A DNA stretch of 64,000 nucleotides from Pedobacter psychrodurus. GTDB taxonomy: Bacteria; Bacteroidota; Bacteroidia; Sphingobacteriales; Sphingobacteriaceae. Below are positions 27,632 to 37,850 of the stretch, one piece after another. The translations under genes and the position numbers were made by a program. Position 1 is the stretch's first letter. Each line of letters opens with the position of its first letter. The stretch covers positions 327,650 through 391,649 of the forward strand of contig NZ_SJSO01000005.1 of NCBI RefSeq assembly GCF_004331735.1, written 5' to 3'. The notes beneath the pieces are model-generated. The model was not told the DNA's origin. It did not search any database and worked only from the letters and a program-made list of their open reading frames with translations.

Positions 27632-30600
27632 TTAAAATCCGTAACGTAAACCAATCTGTATCTGCCAAGGATTACCCGATGGCGTAACAATGCCGGCATT
27701 GTTTACATTGTAGTTGAACTTTTGATTTGTGGCATCGAAAGCTGGATTTTGTAAGGCATATAAGGCTTGCGAACCCAATGTCTCATTTACACCCCATGTT
27801 TTCTTAATCATATTGCCAACATTAAATGCATCAAGAGAAAGTTCAAATGCATGTATTTTGTTCAATCTTAATTTTTTGGTGATCCTCACATCAACAATAC
27901 CATAAAAGCCATTAATACCGCCATTTCGTTGTGCAATCTGACCTGAATATTTGTTGATATAATCTTTCAAACTTTGACTGGCAAGTGGATTATCCAAAAT
28001 AGCCTGTAAACCGTTGCGAACGTTTGTTGCAACACTCGGGTTGTTTCTGTCGAAAATGAAAGCCAGATCATTTGTACCAACAAAATCGCCATTGATATTT
28101 GCGCCCGATAATAAGCTGTAACGTGTACCACCTATACCTGAATAACGGATACCGATGTTAAAGCCGTAAAGGCTAGGGGATGTACCATAAAAAACAACCT
28201 TATTTCTAAACTGATTGTCAGAATAGGTCATATTGCTTAAGTTACGTGGATCGTCTTTAACTGGTAAAGATAAGGTAGAGGTATTGGCTACGTTTCCGTT
28301 AAAAGAGGTATTGTCTTTTGTATCGTTATAAGTATAACTCACCGTAATCTCGCCATCCTTAAAATACTGCCATGTTGCATCGGCTACTACGGCAAACTGG
28401 TTTACCTTACCGTTGCTATTCATTTCTAACACACGGCCTACTTTGTTGCTTATACGGCCCTGTTGCCAGTCTGCTGCACCATTAGATGCGGGAATACTTG
28501 CTGCAGGTACATAAACACCGCGGTTATCCTCGTTGGCTAATCTAAAATAAGGATTGGCAACCATATTCCTGTCAACATAAACATAGTTGTTTCTTCCCAA
28601 AGTTGCGAAACCAGCAATTCCAACACGTAATGTAGGCGTGAAAAAGTGGCTATACGATAAATTCGACTTGTATACTACAGGTACTTTTGCGTTTTCTGCA
28701 TAGGTATTGATCGTAGCAATTTGATATTGGCTTAAAGTGGGTGTAGTAGACGGATCGTTTCTGTAGCTGGTTAAATAAGCAGATGGTACGCCTAAACGTG
28801 TATCAACTGTCCCAAAATGTTTACCATCAAAAGTTAAGTTATTAATGGTAACATAATTATTAATGTCTGATGCAAAGATACCAGCGCCAAAACGAATGAA
28901 ATCTGTTCTTTGTTCATTAACATCCCAGGTAAATTGTACACGAGGCTGGATTACGAATGACTTTAATTTGTTATCGGTACGAACACCAACTTCATCCAAC
29001 ACCAATTGGTTCAAAGGAGAAGAAGGATAATGTGCGTAATCTAAACGGATGCCTGCGGTAAGGTCTAAACCTTGTGCTAGTCTAGTTTGCATCTGTGCAT
29101 AAATACCTGCATTGATAATATTCGATTGAACACTTGGATCGGCCATTAGCGGCACCTCTCTGAAGTAGCGATAAGCTGTTCCGTTTTCGTAATTATCAAA
29201 GTTAGGTACTTTGGTAATAACTACCGGTGTTACACCAGGCGCACTGGTAATTACATCTTTTGTTCCGGCTTGAACGTGGAAACGGCCATTCACCTCACTA
29301 CCATACAATGATTTGGCGTGTGTGTACATAAAATCGATCCCGAAAGTATATTTAATCTTGTCGGTATTATAATAAAGGTTATCTACAAACTGTAATACAT
29401 TATTGGTAAAGCCTTCTTGTGCAAAGCGGTGACCACCCATTTCGATATTGGTTGCTCTATTTGTACCGTTTATTACCGAGGTTACACCCTCAACAATTAC
29501 ACGTGGGATATTCGATGCCGGTAACTGATCGCCAGGAGAACTTTTTTGGTAGGTATATAAATGTTGTACTTTTAACTCGTTTGTTAATTTTGAGCTTATT
29601 GAGGTACGTAAGGTAGCTAATAGACTGTTGTCGACATTTTTGTCGTTACCAGTCGATTCGTATAGGTTAATTGCAGTATTGTCTTCCAGTCCGAGTTTGT
29701 TACGGTCATTAGTATAATTATCCCTGATGGTTAATAGGTTTTTCTCATCAATCTGCCAGTCTAAACGTAGAAAGCCTGCATCCGAACCTCTTTTTTTAGG
29801 GAAAGAACCAAATTGCGGAGAGTTTGCCACGCCATATTTTGAGCGCGCCACACCTACAAAATAATCTAAAGTAGATTGGTTAATGTTGTAACGTAGTTCA
29901 TCAGCCGAAGATTGAACATCAGCAATGAGTAACGGACGGGCATCTTTTTGATGATCCCATACTACAAAGAAGTGTAATTTGTCTTTAATAATTGGACCAC
30001 CCAGCGAGAATCCATATTGATAAGTTGAAAAATCGATATCGCGTTTATTTCCTCTGATATCGTAACCGCTAGATAACCAGTCGGCACGACCATAACCAAA
30101 AGCACTACCGCTGAAGGTATTGGTTCCTTGTTTGGTTACTGCACTTACGGTACCTCCGCCACTGCGACCGTTGATCACATCGTACTGGTTCGTAACTACC
30201 TTAAACTCGCGTACCGCTTCGATCGAGATAGAATAGGGTGCACCACTGCGACTTGTAGTTGAGCCAGCTGAAGTAGGATTTTTGGCATTCATACCATCAA
30301 TGGTGTAATTGGTTGATGAACCTAACTGACCAGATATATTTCCACCCCTGCTCAATGGAGATAAATCCATTAAGGTGGTAAAATTACGTCCGTTAACAGG
30401 GAGTTGAGTAATTGCCCTGGCCGAAATAGCTGTTGCAGCACCAATGTTTTCGATCTTGTTTTTTAAACCAGATGCTACTACCTGCACAGCTTCTAAATTT
30501 TGTGAAGCTTCCTGCATATTAATGGCAACTTTTATAGCATCGCCTTGGTTTAGCATATAGCCGGTTCTATTTTGCTCTCCATAGCCTACATAAACGGCTT

Positions 30601-30844
30601 TTACCGTGTAAGGGCCACCTAAAGGAAGCTCCTTAAAGGTATACTCACCCTGAGAATTTGTTGAAGTTTTGGTGGTAAAACCAGTAGAACTGTTTCTGAT
30701 CTGCACCGAAACTCCAGGTATGGGTTTCTTTTGTTCATCCGTTATAATGCCGGAGATTGATGCCTGGGTTGTTTGTGCAAATGCCCGGTTCTGGACAAAG
30801 CATAACAACAGCAACACTGCAATAAGTAAATTTTTCATCATCAT
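27632..30844 (-). CDS. Oar-like TonB-dependent receptor with carboxypeptidase regulatory domain
   Basis: 1070 residues: signal peptide to about Ala24, a CarboxypepD_reg-like beta-sandwich (about 28-115, SISGIITDEQKKPIPGVSVQ), a plug (ITQLPVNGRNFTTLMDLSPL, then YTIDGMNAKNP) and a large barrel ending LRYGF. This is the layout of Oar, the cell-surface protein of myxobacteria and Bacteroidota, for which a protease-export role has been reported. Unlike SusC it lacks the SusC signature and has no SusD partner. Three in-frame ATGs (MMMKN) are tandem at the start. It has its own terminator. Confidence 0.9.
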   Translation of the reverse strand: MMMKNLLIAVLLLLCFVQNRAFAQTTQASISGIITDEQKKPIPGVSVQIRNSSTGFTTKTSTNSQGEYTFKELPLGGPYTVKAVYVGYGEQNRTGYMLNQGDAIKVAINMQEASQNLEAVQVVASGLKNKIENIGAATAISARAITQLPVNGRNFTTLMDLSPLSRGGNISGQLGSSTNYTIDGMNAKNPTSAGSTTSRSGAPYSISIEAVREFKVVTNQYDVINGRSGGGTVSAVTKQGTNTFSGSAFGYGRADWLSSGYDIRGNKRDIDFSTYQYGFSLGGPIIKDKLHFFVVWDHQKDARPLLIADVQSSADELRYNINQSTLDYFVGVARSKYGVANSPQFGSFPKKRGSDAGFLRLDWQIDEKNLLTIRDNYTNDRNKLGLEDNTAINLYESTGNDKNVDNSLLATLRTSISSKLTNELKVQHLYTYQKSSPGDQLPASNIPRVIVEGVTSVINGTNRATNIEMGGHRFAQEGFTNNVLQFVDNLYYNTDKIKYTFGIDFMYTHAKSLYGSEVNGRFHVQAGTKDVITSAPGVTPVVITKVPNFDNYENGTAYRYFREVPLMADPSVQSNIINAGIYAQMQTRLAQGLDLTAGIRLDYAHYPSSPLNQLVLDEVGVRTDNKLKSFVIQPRVQFTWDVNEQRTDFIRFGAGIFASDINNYVTINNLTFDGKHFGTVDTRLGVPSAYLTSYRNDPSTTPTLSQYQIATINTYAENAKVPVVYKSNLSYSHFFTPTLRVGIAGFATLGRNNYVYVDRNMVANPYFRLANEDNRGVYVPAASIPASNGAADWQQGRISNKVGRVLEMNSNGKVNQFAVVADATWQYFKDGEITVSYTYNDTKDNTSFNGNVANTSTLSLPVKDDPRNLSNMTYSDNQFRNKVVFYGTSPSLYGFNIGIRYSGIGGTRYSLLSGANINGDFVGTNDLAFIFDRNNPSVATNVRNGLQAILDNPLASQSLKDYINKYSGQIAQRNGGINGFYGIVDVRITKKLRLNKIHAFELSLDAFNVGNMIKKTWGVNETLGSQALYALQNPAFDATNQKFNYNVNNAGIVTPSGNPWQIQIGLRYGF

Positions 30845-31176
30845 TTGTTTTTTTAGCGGTTATGAAGCTTGCGGAGCGTATTATCTTTTGCTGCTCAAGC
30901 ATGTTTCATCATGATTAGTTTTCTGATTTTTTATGATGGCAAAGATGTTAATGTAGTGTTAAGTTGAATTAGATTTTATATTATGAAATGGTTTACAAAT
31001 TTGGTCAATGTTAAGAAATAGCATCAGCGGTATTTGGATAGTTTGTCTGTGTGTTTTTCCAGATTTTATAGTTGTCTCTTGGTGTACTAAATTTGTGTAT
31101 AAGTTTTACATTAAAGTAATTTTAATATTACGTATGCTTAATTTTAAATCTGTCTTTTTATGAAAAAAAATCAGAT
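30845..31176. other. 332-bp divergent intergenic region with lipoprotein promoter
   Basis: It separates the receptor and lipoprotein genes. TAAATTTG at 31088-31095 fits the -7 consensus for the lipoprotein, with TTTT at 31064-31067 as a weak -33 20 bp before. For the receptor, CATCTTTG (complement of 30940-30947) is a near match. A six-codon frame (31160-31180, MKKNQI) overlaps the lipoprotein start. Confidence 0.45.
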
Positions 31177-32619
31177 ATGAAAAAAATTAGCACTCTATTA
31201 GTCCTATTGGTACTAATTGTCTCATCTTGTAAGAAAGAGCCGCAGATTTCAAAGGAAACAGAGCTGTTTTCGAGATCTAATTCCAAGTTAACCAGTTCAC
31301 GTCCATTAAATCCCGGTGATCCAAATTTAGATGCAACCTGGGACTGGACCCAGCACAGTTGGACTGCTTATTTTAACAATGCCAATGGGTCTGTTGGTAG
31401 TGTTACTACTTTGAATCCTTTTATTGATGGCGCTCAAAAAGTTTATGGCAATGTTGATGTTTCAAAAGCAGATATGTATCCTGCCAATGGGTGGATGCTG
31501 GTATCGCGCGATTTTGGAACGCCAACAGAAGCCAATGCCTATCCGTTTTTATTACTTTATAATAAACATAGGGGCATTTTGAGGGTATGTGTATTGAGGA
31601 CTTACGATGTTCAATCATCTTATCAACAAATCACACTTGGTTACGCTACAAATACAACGTATCCAAAATTCTTTTTATACAGTAGTACAAAGCCTCCTTA
31701 TGCATGGACTGTTGAATATCCGGCTAATCCGGTTAACACTCAAAGCAGCGACTACAAGCAAACTGCAGTTACTTTTGCAGGAGTGCAACAATGGATGATT
31801 GCAGATTTTGATGTCAATGGATATAGTGCAACTTTTGATGAAAATACCTCATTCAATATTAGTGTTTCTGAAGTAACACAATCTGATGTTGTTTTAAATG
31901 GAAATATACAATTAGATGGTACTGCTCAACCACAAGCAGCTGGTAGCCCTAGCGCATTAGGTATAATTAAAAATGCAGAAAGCTTTTATGCTAAAACTGC
32001 AGAAGGTGTTGCAAAGGTTTTAAAAATACCTGAGACAGATGCTGCTGGTAGGATTGCAGGTGGTGGCACGCTATTTTTAAAGAGTATATTGGGATTAATA
32101 ACAGGTTTTTCGGGAGGGGAATCGGCAGTGCCCTATAATATTAAACTGAAAGGAACAATCAACCAAACCGGATCGATTAAGTTAACATCGCCAAAAACAT
32201 CTTTTAGTGTGTATTTAAAACCATTAACAGGTAGTGTAGCCTACCGTGCTGTACAAAATATTCCTTGGGGAGTTTTTTATCTGGAAACTTCAAATGCGGT
32301 TGTTGAGGATGTTACTCATTACACTTGGGTAACGGATGAATATGGTTATCCAGGAGAGGTTTATGATGGCTTTAGTAGGTCAGTAAAATTCAATCCAAAT
32401 TTCTTTGCTAATTCGCTAGTGATTAACCCGGCGATTGCTAATGATGTAGCAAGTGTAGAAGCATGGGGTGCCAATACAGGGGTTGACTTTGTTCCAGTAT
32501 CGGTATTTGACCAAACTGAAAGGTGGATATGGGCTGCTAAAAATGAATATCCATTACAACTTGGAGTAAAAATTACATTTAATAATGGAAATATTGTTTA
32601 TAAGCTTTTTTCATTTTAA
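31177..32619 (+). CDS. Unknown lipoprotein
   Basis: 480 residues; a lipoprotein signal peptide ends in LIVSSCKKEPQ (Cys near 17). I do not recognise a domain. The mature protein is rich in aromatic residues, Asn and Thr with many beta-strand-like stretches, for example TWDWTQHSWTAYFNNANGSV near 50-70 and WGVFYLETSNAVVEDVTHYT near 365. A glycine-rich segment GGGTLFLKSILGLITGFSGG sits near 295-315. It is probably surface- or periplasm-facing. It diverges from the Oar-like receptor; a functional link is possible but unproven. Confidence 0.8.
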   Translation: MKKISTLLVLLVLIVSSCKKEPQISKETELFSRSNSKLTSSRPLNPGDPNLDATWDWTQHSWTAYFNNANGSVGSVTTLNPFIDGAQKVYGNVDVSKADMYPANGWMLVSRDFGTPTEANAYPFLLLYNKHRGILRVCVLRTYDVQSSYQQITLGYATNTTYPKFFLYSSTKPPYAWTVEYPANPVNTQSSDYKQTAVTFAGVQQWMIADFDVNGYSATFDENTSFNISVSEVTQSDVVLNGNIQLDGTAQPQAAGSPSALGIIKNAESFYAKTAEGVAKVLKIPETDAAGRIAGGGTLFLKSILGLITGFSGGESAVPYNIKLKGTINQTGSIKLTSPKTSFSVYLKPLTGSVAYRAVQNIPWGVFYLETSNAVVEDVTHYTWVTDEYGYPGEVYDGFSRSVKFNPNFFANSLVINPAIANDVASVEAWGANTGVDFVPVSVFDQTERWIWAAKNEYPLQLGVKITFNNGNIVYKLFSF

Positions 32620-32687
32620 TTCTGACAACGTTAGTTATAAAATGGATTCACCTCTTATTTTATAATTCTCCAGTTACCCTAAACAAA

Positions 32688-32716
32688 CGGCCAATAAATT
32701 AATATTGGCCGTTTTT
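32688..32716 (+). terminator. Rho-independent terminator after lipoprotein gene
   Basis: A perfect 9-bp stem (CGGCCAATA / TATTGGCCG) with a 6-base loop is followed by T5. It lies 68 bp after the lipoprotein stop and before the convergent amidohydrolase end. Confidence 0.88.
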
Positions 32717-32769
32717 ATGATTTAGAATTTTAACAGTTAACCGCTTTAACAATTAACCAGTTAACCTTT

Positions 32770-34080
32770 TTATTTCTTCTCAGCAGTATATTTATCACTG
32801 AACTTTTTATCCAACTGTTTGTGTAAATTATCCAGGTTAATGTCTCTCCCCTGAATAAAAGCCTGCTCCACTTTGTTGGTGCGCATATCCAAAGCATCAC
32901 CAGCTGAAATAAAGAAAGTAGCATCTTTACCAGTCTCGATACTGCCGGTAGTTTTATCAACGCCCATAGCTTTAGCCGCATTTAAGGTAATGGTTGATAA
33001 TGCTTTCTCTTTATCTAAACCCCAGGCGGTAACGGTGCCTGCCATAAAAGGCAGGTTGCGCTGTTGCCAGTAACCATCAATGCTCAATACCACATTTAAA
33101 CCAGCGTTGGCCAATATTGCGGCATTTTTGTAAGGCATATTTACATCATCATCATTGTTGTTCGGTAAAGCATGTGGCTGTTTCACCACCAAGGTAATAT
33201 TGTTTTCTTTTAAGAAATCGATAATCAGATAGGCCTCATCTGCTCCAGTAATTACCGGAGTGATGCCAAATTTCTTAGCGAAATTAACTGCTGCAACAAT
33301 ATCCTTCTGACTTTCGGCTGCGATGAACAACTTTTCGTTACCAGCGAATACTTTTTTCATCGCTTCGAAACGGGTATTAATTACTTCTGGTTTGCCCATT
33401 TCTGAATAAGCTTTGGCCTCGGCAAAGAAAGAGGTTAGCTGTGCAATGGCCGCCTGTGTTCTTTCGGCTAAGCTTTCCGGCGATTGCTGTGGGCGACCAA
33501 AACCACCGAAGCCACCCCTGAAACGTGGTGTAACCGGCCAGGTCATGTGCATGGCATCGTCGGTTTTAAGGGCTGCATCTTCCCAATTCCAGGCGTCAAG
33601 CTGAACAACGGATGAACTGCCAGAAACCGTACCACCTTGCGGCGTAGGCTGCGCCATTAATACTCCATTACTGCGTAATGTTGCCGGAACTTTCGAATCG
33701 GTATTGTAAGCCACGATTGAACGGATGTGTGAATTAAAATCACCGATTTCCTGAAAATCTAAAGTGGCTTTAACCGCTTCAATTTCTGTTAAACCTAAAT
33801 TGGTTGTTGCGGCAATAAAGCCCGGGTAAATGTGTTTACCTGTAGCTACAATGCGCATTACATCATCTTGTGGTACCTGCCCGTTGGTGGTAACCGAAAT
33901 AATTTTTCCATTGCCAAAAAGGATAGTGCCATTTTCGATCACGGTACCATTACCAACATGTACAGTTGCGCCTGTAATGGCGATGGTTTTGCTTTGCTTT
34001 TTAGCTGGCGAAATGTTTGCCTGCGCAAAACACATCAGGCTTGTTGCCGATAAAGCCAGACTGAATAAATATGTTTTCAT
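32770..34080 (-). CDS. Exported amidohydrolase-like protein, probable pseudoenzyme
   Basis: 436 residues with a signal peptide (MKTYLFSLALSATSLMCFAQ). The amidohydrolase composite fold is visible: an N-terminal beta-sandwich (ITGATVHVGNGTVIENGTIL), the entry to the barrel at GKHIYPGFIAATTNLGLT, and the C-terminal GSIETGKDATFFI. In active relatives the barrel entry reads PGLIDxHxH; here both His are absent (AATTN), and I see no other metal His motifs. A GGFGGFGRP linker lies near 185. It is the second gene after the larger amidohydrolase. An upstream ATG at 34107 would add nine residues. Confidence 0.85.
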   Translation of the reverse strand: MKTYLFSLALSATSLMCFAQANISPAKKQSKTIAITGATVHVGNGTVIENGTILFGNGKIISVTTNGQVPQDDVMRIVATGKHIYPGFIAATTNLGLTEIEAVKATLDFQEIGDFNSHIRSIVAYNTDSKVPATLRSNGVLMAQPTPQGGTVSGSSSVVQLDAWNWEDAALKTDDAMHMTWPVTPRFRGGFGGFGRPQQSPESLAERTQAAIAQLTSFFAEAKAYSEMGKPEVINTRFEAMKKVFAGNEKLFIAAESQKDIVAAVNFAKKFGITPVITGADEAYLIIDFLKENNITLVVKQPHALPNNNDDDVNMPYKNAAILANAGLNVVLSIDGYWQQRNLPFMAGTVTAWGLDKEKALSTITLNAAKAMGVDKTTGSIETGKDATFFISAGDALDMRTNKVEQAFIQGRDINLDNLHKQLDKKFSDKYTAEKK

Positions 34081-34159
34081 AGCGTTTTTATTTTTTTTCA
34101 AATGCATTCAAGCTATCGTGAGCCTGTAAATCATTGTAATTGGATGGCTCACGATGGTT

Positions 34160-37100
34160 TTAGTGTGCATGTTCCTTCTCGGTTAATTCTGCTGAATAGT
34201 TTTCTAAAGTTTCGCAATTGTACAGGCGTGGTGCATCGCCAGCTGGGCGTTGTGTACGGCTACCTTTACTTTTACTCTCTAACATTTTTTGGATCAGACG
34301 TGCTTTTTCTGCCTGCTGCGTTTTAATTACCTGTGCATCTTTTTCGATATCCCAGTATGCAATACCATCTACAAAAGTTTTCTCTGCCCTGGCATAAATA
34401 GAAAGTGGATTAGCTGTCCAGATCACCACGTCGGCATCTTTACCTGCTTTTAAACTGCCCACTTTATCATCAATGTGTAGCATTTTTGCAGGGTTTAGCG
34501 TTACAAACTTCAAGGCATCTTCTTCAGGAACGTTACCATATAACACTGATTTCCCCGCTTCCTGGTTTAAGTGACGTGCCATTTCTGCATCATCAGAGTT
34601 GAAAGCAGTTGTTACACCAACATTATGCATGATTTTTCCGTTATAAGGAATCGCCTCGGCAACTTCGTTTTTATAAGCCCACCAATCGGAGAAGGTTGAA
34701 CCAGCAATGCCATGCGCTTTCATTTTGTCGGCCACTTTGTAACCTTCTAAAATGTGCGTAAAGGTGTTAATCTTGAATCCTAAGCTATCAGCTACATGAA
34801 TTAGCATATTAATTTCACTCTGCACATAAGAGTGGCAGGTAATGAAACGTTTGTTGTTTAAAATCTCAACAATGGCATCTAATTCTAAATCTTTACGTAC
34901 ACTGTTACCTTTTACTGATAAAGCTTTTTCGTACTCTTTTGCACGTGTAAATTCATCCACAAAGGTTTGTTCAACACCCATACGTGTAACCGGGAAACGG
35001 GCACCTGTACCGAAATTACTTTGTTTCACGTTTTCGCCCAGCGCAAATTTAATGAAGCCGTCAGCGCCTGCAAATTTTAGTTCCTCTGGCGATTTGCCCC
35101 AGCGCAGTTTAATCAATTGCGACTGACCCCCGATTGGGTTGGCCGACCCGTGCAGGATTTGTGAAGTGGTTACACCACCGGCCAACTGGCGGTAAATATT
35201 TACATCTTCTGAGTTGATGATATCGGCAACACGTACTTCAGCAGAAACCGATTGTGCACCTTCGTTAATACCGCCTGCACCTGCAATGTGCGAGTGCTCA
35301 TCAATAATACCAGCGGTTACATGTTTACCAGTAGCATCGACCACTTTTGCGCCGCTTGCCGAAAGGTTTTTGCCAACCGCTTTAATTTTTCCGTTTTCTA
35401 AAAGTACATCGGCGTTTTGGAGGATTCCATCTTTTTCATTCGTCCAAACGGTACCGTTTTTAATTAAAACCGTTTCTTGTTTAGGGAGTTCAGTGCTTCC
35501 AAAGGCAGAGAAAGGGTAAATTACCGGGCCCATGGCCAATGTAGCTTTTGGTTCTTCCTTTTTAGGCGTTTCTTTAGCTGCTTCTTTATACGTTGCTGTA
35601 AACTTTCCTGTAGTACCATCAGCTAATGCCGATTCGCCTTTTAGGGTAATCGGATTTGCCGAAGTAATGTAGCCGCTTAAACGGACATCACCTTTAGGAT
35701 TTTTCTTTAAATTAAAATTGATGCTTACCCAATCGCCATTTCTGGTAAAGGTTGCTGTGGTTTTTACGCTATCTATACCAATTCTTTCAATCGCTGCTGT
35801 CGATCCGCCGCCTGTGCCCGTAATTTTTAGGATCAAAGCACCAATACCATCTACATTTAAGTTATAAGTGCCACGTACATCGCTCACATCCATTTTATTT
35901 ACAATGAAACGTTTACCCTGTACCCAGTTTTCGAAAATGATGTTTCCGTTCTTGAACAGGTTATCTGACGAGATTAAAAAGTTGGCTACTTTTCCTTTTT
36001 CTAAAGATCCTACTTTATCGCCAATGCCCAAAAGTGAGGCAGGGATTTCGGTAACCGATTGTAAAGCTTGTTTTTCGGTTAAGCCATTTTCTATCGCTGT
36101 GCGGATGTTTGCCCAAAAATCACGGCTGTTTTCTAAGCCAAATGCAGTTAGGGCAAATTTGATTCCTGCTTTTTCTAAACTTGCGGGGTTGGTTGGTGCC
36201 AGTTCCCAGCCTTTCATTTGCGATAAACTTACGTTTCTGGCTTCTGCAGGATCTTCAACATCATAAGCTTTAGGAAAAGTTAAGGGGATAATCAAACTTG
36301 CACCTGTAGCCTTAACCTCATTTATGCGCTGGTATTCATCGCCAGTAGATTTAATGATGTATTTCTTGCCAAATTCTTTTCCGATTTTATCCGCACGGAG
36401 GATATTTTGCCATCCATCTACTTCAAATAGCTGTGGCATGGTCTGTTGCTTGCCAAATTCATCGAGCGAGATGTTGTATTCGTCTTTTTGTTTGCTGTAC
36501 CATTGTGCATCGTAATAGGTTTGGCGCAATAAAGCAATCGAACCCATTAACGAAGTAGGGTAATCGTTTGATGAAGTTCCTTTGTTAAACGAATAATTTG
36601 CTGCGGTTTGGTCCTTTAAAAATACACTGTTATCTGCGCCTTCGTTTAAGGTTACAGCGGCAGAAACACCACGCGCTATACCATCGCGGTTAATTACGTT
36701 TACGCTACCAAAGCCTACCTTACGCAGTTCATCCGCTTTTTTGCTGTCGGTAGAAAAAATACTTTTTACATAAGTTTCTGGCCTGATTGATTCATTCCAG
36801 CCATAAGCACCTTTTTTTGTCGATACAAAAATAGATTGACGCTGAGCTCCGAAACCACGCTGTTGTACGGGTGCTTCGCTAAGGCCATAACTGGTAAAGG
36901 CATCAATTAAGGATGGATAAACAAATTTTCCTTTAAGATCGATTACAACATAGCCTTTAGGTACGGCTAAACCAGTTCCAACACCTTGTATGATTTGTCC
37001 TTTGATTAAAAACGTGGCATTTGTAAGGGTTTGGTTGGCATTAACTACTATAGTTGCATTAGTAAAAGCAAACATTCCTGGCCTGGTATCAAAAGAACCG

Positions 37101-37180
37101 TTAACAGGAAAGGAGGTTTGCTGTGCAAACAGAAATGTAGTAGAAAATACCAGCCCAATGGCGAGTAAAATTTTCTTCAT
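34160..37180 (-). CDS. Exported two-domain amidohydrolase
   Basis: 1006 residues, about twice a normal amidohydrolase, with a signal peptide ending FLFAQQ. The N-terminal half (to about 440) looks like a degenerate amidohydrolase domain: its barrel entry YPSLIDAFTSYGLSE lacks the HxH. The C-terminal half (from about 560) looks active: GIIDEHSHIAGAGG, then ITCHSYVQSEINML, NTFTHILEGYKV and FNSDDAEMARHLN supply metal-binding His and Asp. It resembles imidazolonepropionase-like, metal-dependent peptidase or lactamase relatives. Gene order suggests an operon with the next, inactive-looking gene. Confidence 0.88.
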   Translation of the reverse strand: MKKILLAIGLVFSTTFLFAQQTSFPVNGSFDTRPGMFAFTNATIVVNANQTLTNATFLIKGQIIQGVGTGLAVPKGYVVIDLKGKFVYPSLIDAFTSYGLSEAPVQQRGFGAQRQSIFVSTKKGAYGWNESIRPETYVKSIFSTDSKKADELRKVGFGSVNVINRDGIARGVSAAVTLNEGADNSVFLKDQTAANYSFNKGTSSNDYPTSLMGSIALLRQTYYDAQWYSKQKDEYNISLDEFGKQQTMPQLFEVDGWQNILRADKIGKEFGKKYIIKSTGDEYQRINEVKATGASLIIPLTFPKAYDVEDPAEARNVSLSQMKGWELAPTNPASLEKAGIKFALTAFGLENSRDFWANIRTAIENGLTEKQALQSVTEIPASLLGIGDKVGSLEKGKVANFLISSDNLFKNGNIIFENWVQGKRFIVNKMDVSDVRGTYNLNVDGIGALILKITGTGGGSTAAIERIGIDSVKTTATFTRNGDWVSINFNLKKNPKGDVRLSGYITSANPITLKGESALADGTTGKFTATYKEAAKETPKKEEPKATLAMGPVIYPFSAFGSTELPKQETVLIKNGTVWTNEKDGILQNADVLLENGKIKAVGKNLSASGAKVVDATGKHVTAGIIDEHSHIAGAGGINEGAQSVSAEVRVADIINSEDVNIYRQLAGGVTTSQILHGSANPIGGQSQLIKLRWGKSPEELKFAGADGFIKFALGENVKQSNFGTGARFPVTRMGVEQTFVDEFTRAKEYEKALSVKGNSVRKDLELDAIVEILNNKRFITCHSYVQSEINMLIHVADSLGFKINTFTHILEGYKVADKMKAHGIAGSTFSDWWAYKNEVAEAIPYNGKIMHNVGVTTAFNSDDAEMARHLNQEAGKSVLYGNVPEEDALKFVTLNPAKMLHIDDKVGSLKAGKDADVVIWTANPLSIYARAEKTFVDGIAYWDIEKDAQVIKTQQAEKARLIQKMLESKSKGSRTQRPAGDAPRLYNCETLENYSAELTEKEHAH

Positions 37181-37292
37181 AATAAGTTTAGTGTTTTTTT
37201 TGTTTAAAACTAATATAAATAAGCGTTCAATCTGCTGAATATCCTATTTTTTACAATTAATGTCTATTTTTGACTAAACATATTTAATAAAA

Positions 37293-37736
37293 ATGTACAA
37301 CATCTTAAAATCTGCGCACTCTGGATGGCGCTACATCGTATTAATTCTATTGGTTATTGCTGTAATCAATGCTTTGTCGGGCTGGTTTGGTAATAAAACT
37401 TACACAGAAGGTAACCGCAAGCTGAATGTATTTACACTGATCAGTGCACACATTCAATTGTTGATCGGCCTGGTATTGTATTTTTTGAGCCCCTTAACAA
37501 AATTGCCAATGGGCGATGCTATTGGTCGGTACTTTAAGGCCGAGCATACCGCTATGATGATTATTGCCATCATTTTGATTACGGTAGGTAACGCCAAATC
37601 GAAAAAGGTAACAGAAGCTGTAGCAAAACACCGCACCATTGCCGTTTTCTTTGGATTAGCATTGATCCTGATCATTGTTGCTATTTTGTTGATGACGAAA
37701 AGCGTTCCCGGAAGAACATTTTTTGGGGTGTCTTAA
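37293..37736 (+). CDS. Four-helix membrane protein, unknown function
   Basis: 147 residues with four predicted membrane helices and a start MYNILKSAHSGWRYIVLILL. The conserved-looking His (H9, H52, H86) and the SGWRY motif recall small membrane proteins sometimes labelled cytochrome-b-like in Sphingobacteria; heme binding is not shown. It is transcribed from 113 bp upstream of its own divergent neighbour and stops 151 bp before the trp leader peptide. Confidence 0.7.
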   Translation: MYNILKSAHSGWRYIVLILLVIAVINALSGWFGNKTYTEGNRKLNVFTLISAHIQLLIGLVLYFLSPLTKLPMGDAIGRYFKAEHTAMMIIAIILITVGNAKSKKVTEAVAKHRTIAVFFGLALILIIVAILLMTKSVPGRTFFGVS

Positions 37737-37850
37737 AGGCAGAGAGCTGGGCGTATGGAGAAAAGCGTGTGAAATCAATATTAATCTTGTGCTGCAATCG
37801 ACTTCGGACTACCGACTCCGAACTTCCGACTAAATTTATTTTCATAATTA
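37737..37850. other. Intergenic stretch with tandem CGACT/CCGAACT repeat
   Basis: At about 37799-37832 the sequence ACTTCGGACTACCGACTCCG repeats short ACT-C-CGA units, a degenerate intergenic repeat. The rest is A/T-rich, leading into the trp leader promoter. No gene is seen. Confidence 0.4.

Noticed and set aside
35868..36266. Long antisense frames inside the amidohydrolase genes, such as 132 codons here
   Set aside because: They lie wholly inside a well-supported gene on the other strand and carry no family motif; GC-rich codon positions make such frames.
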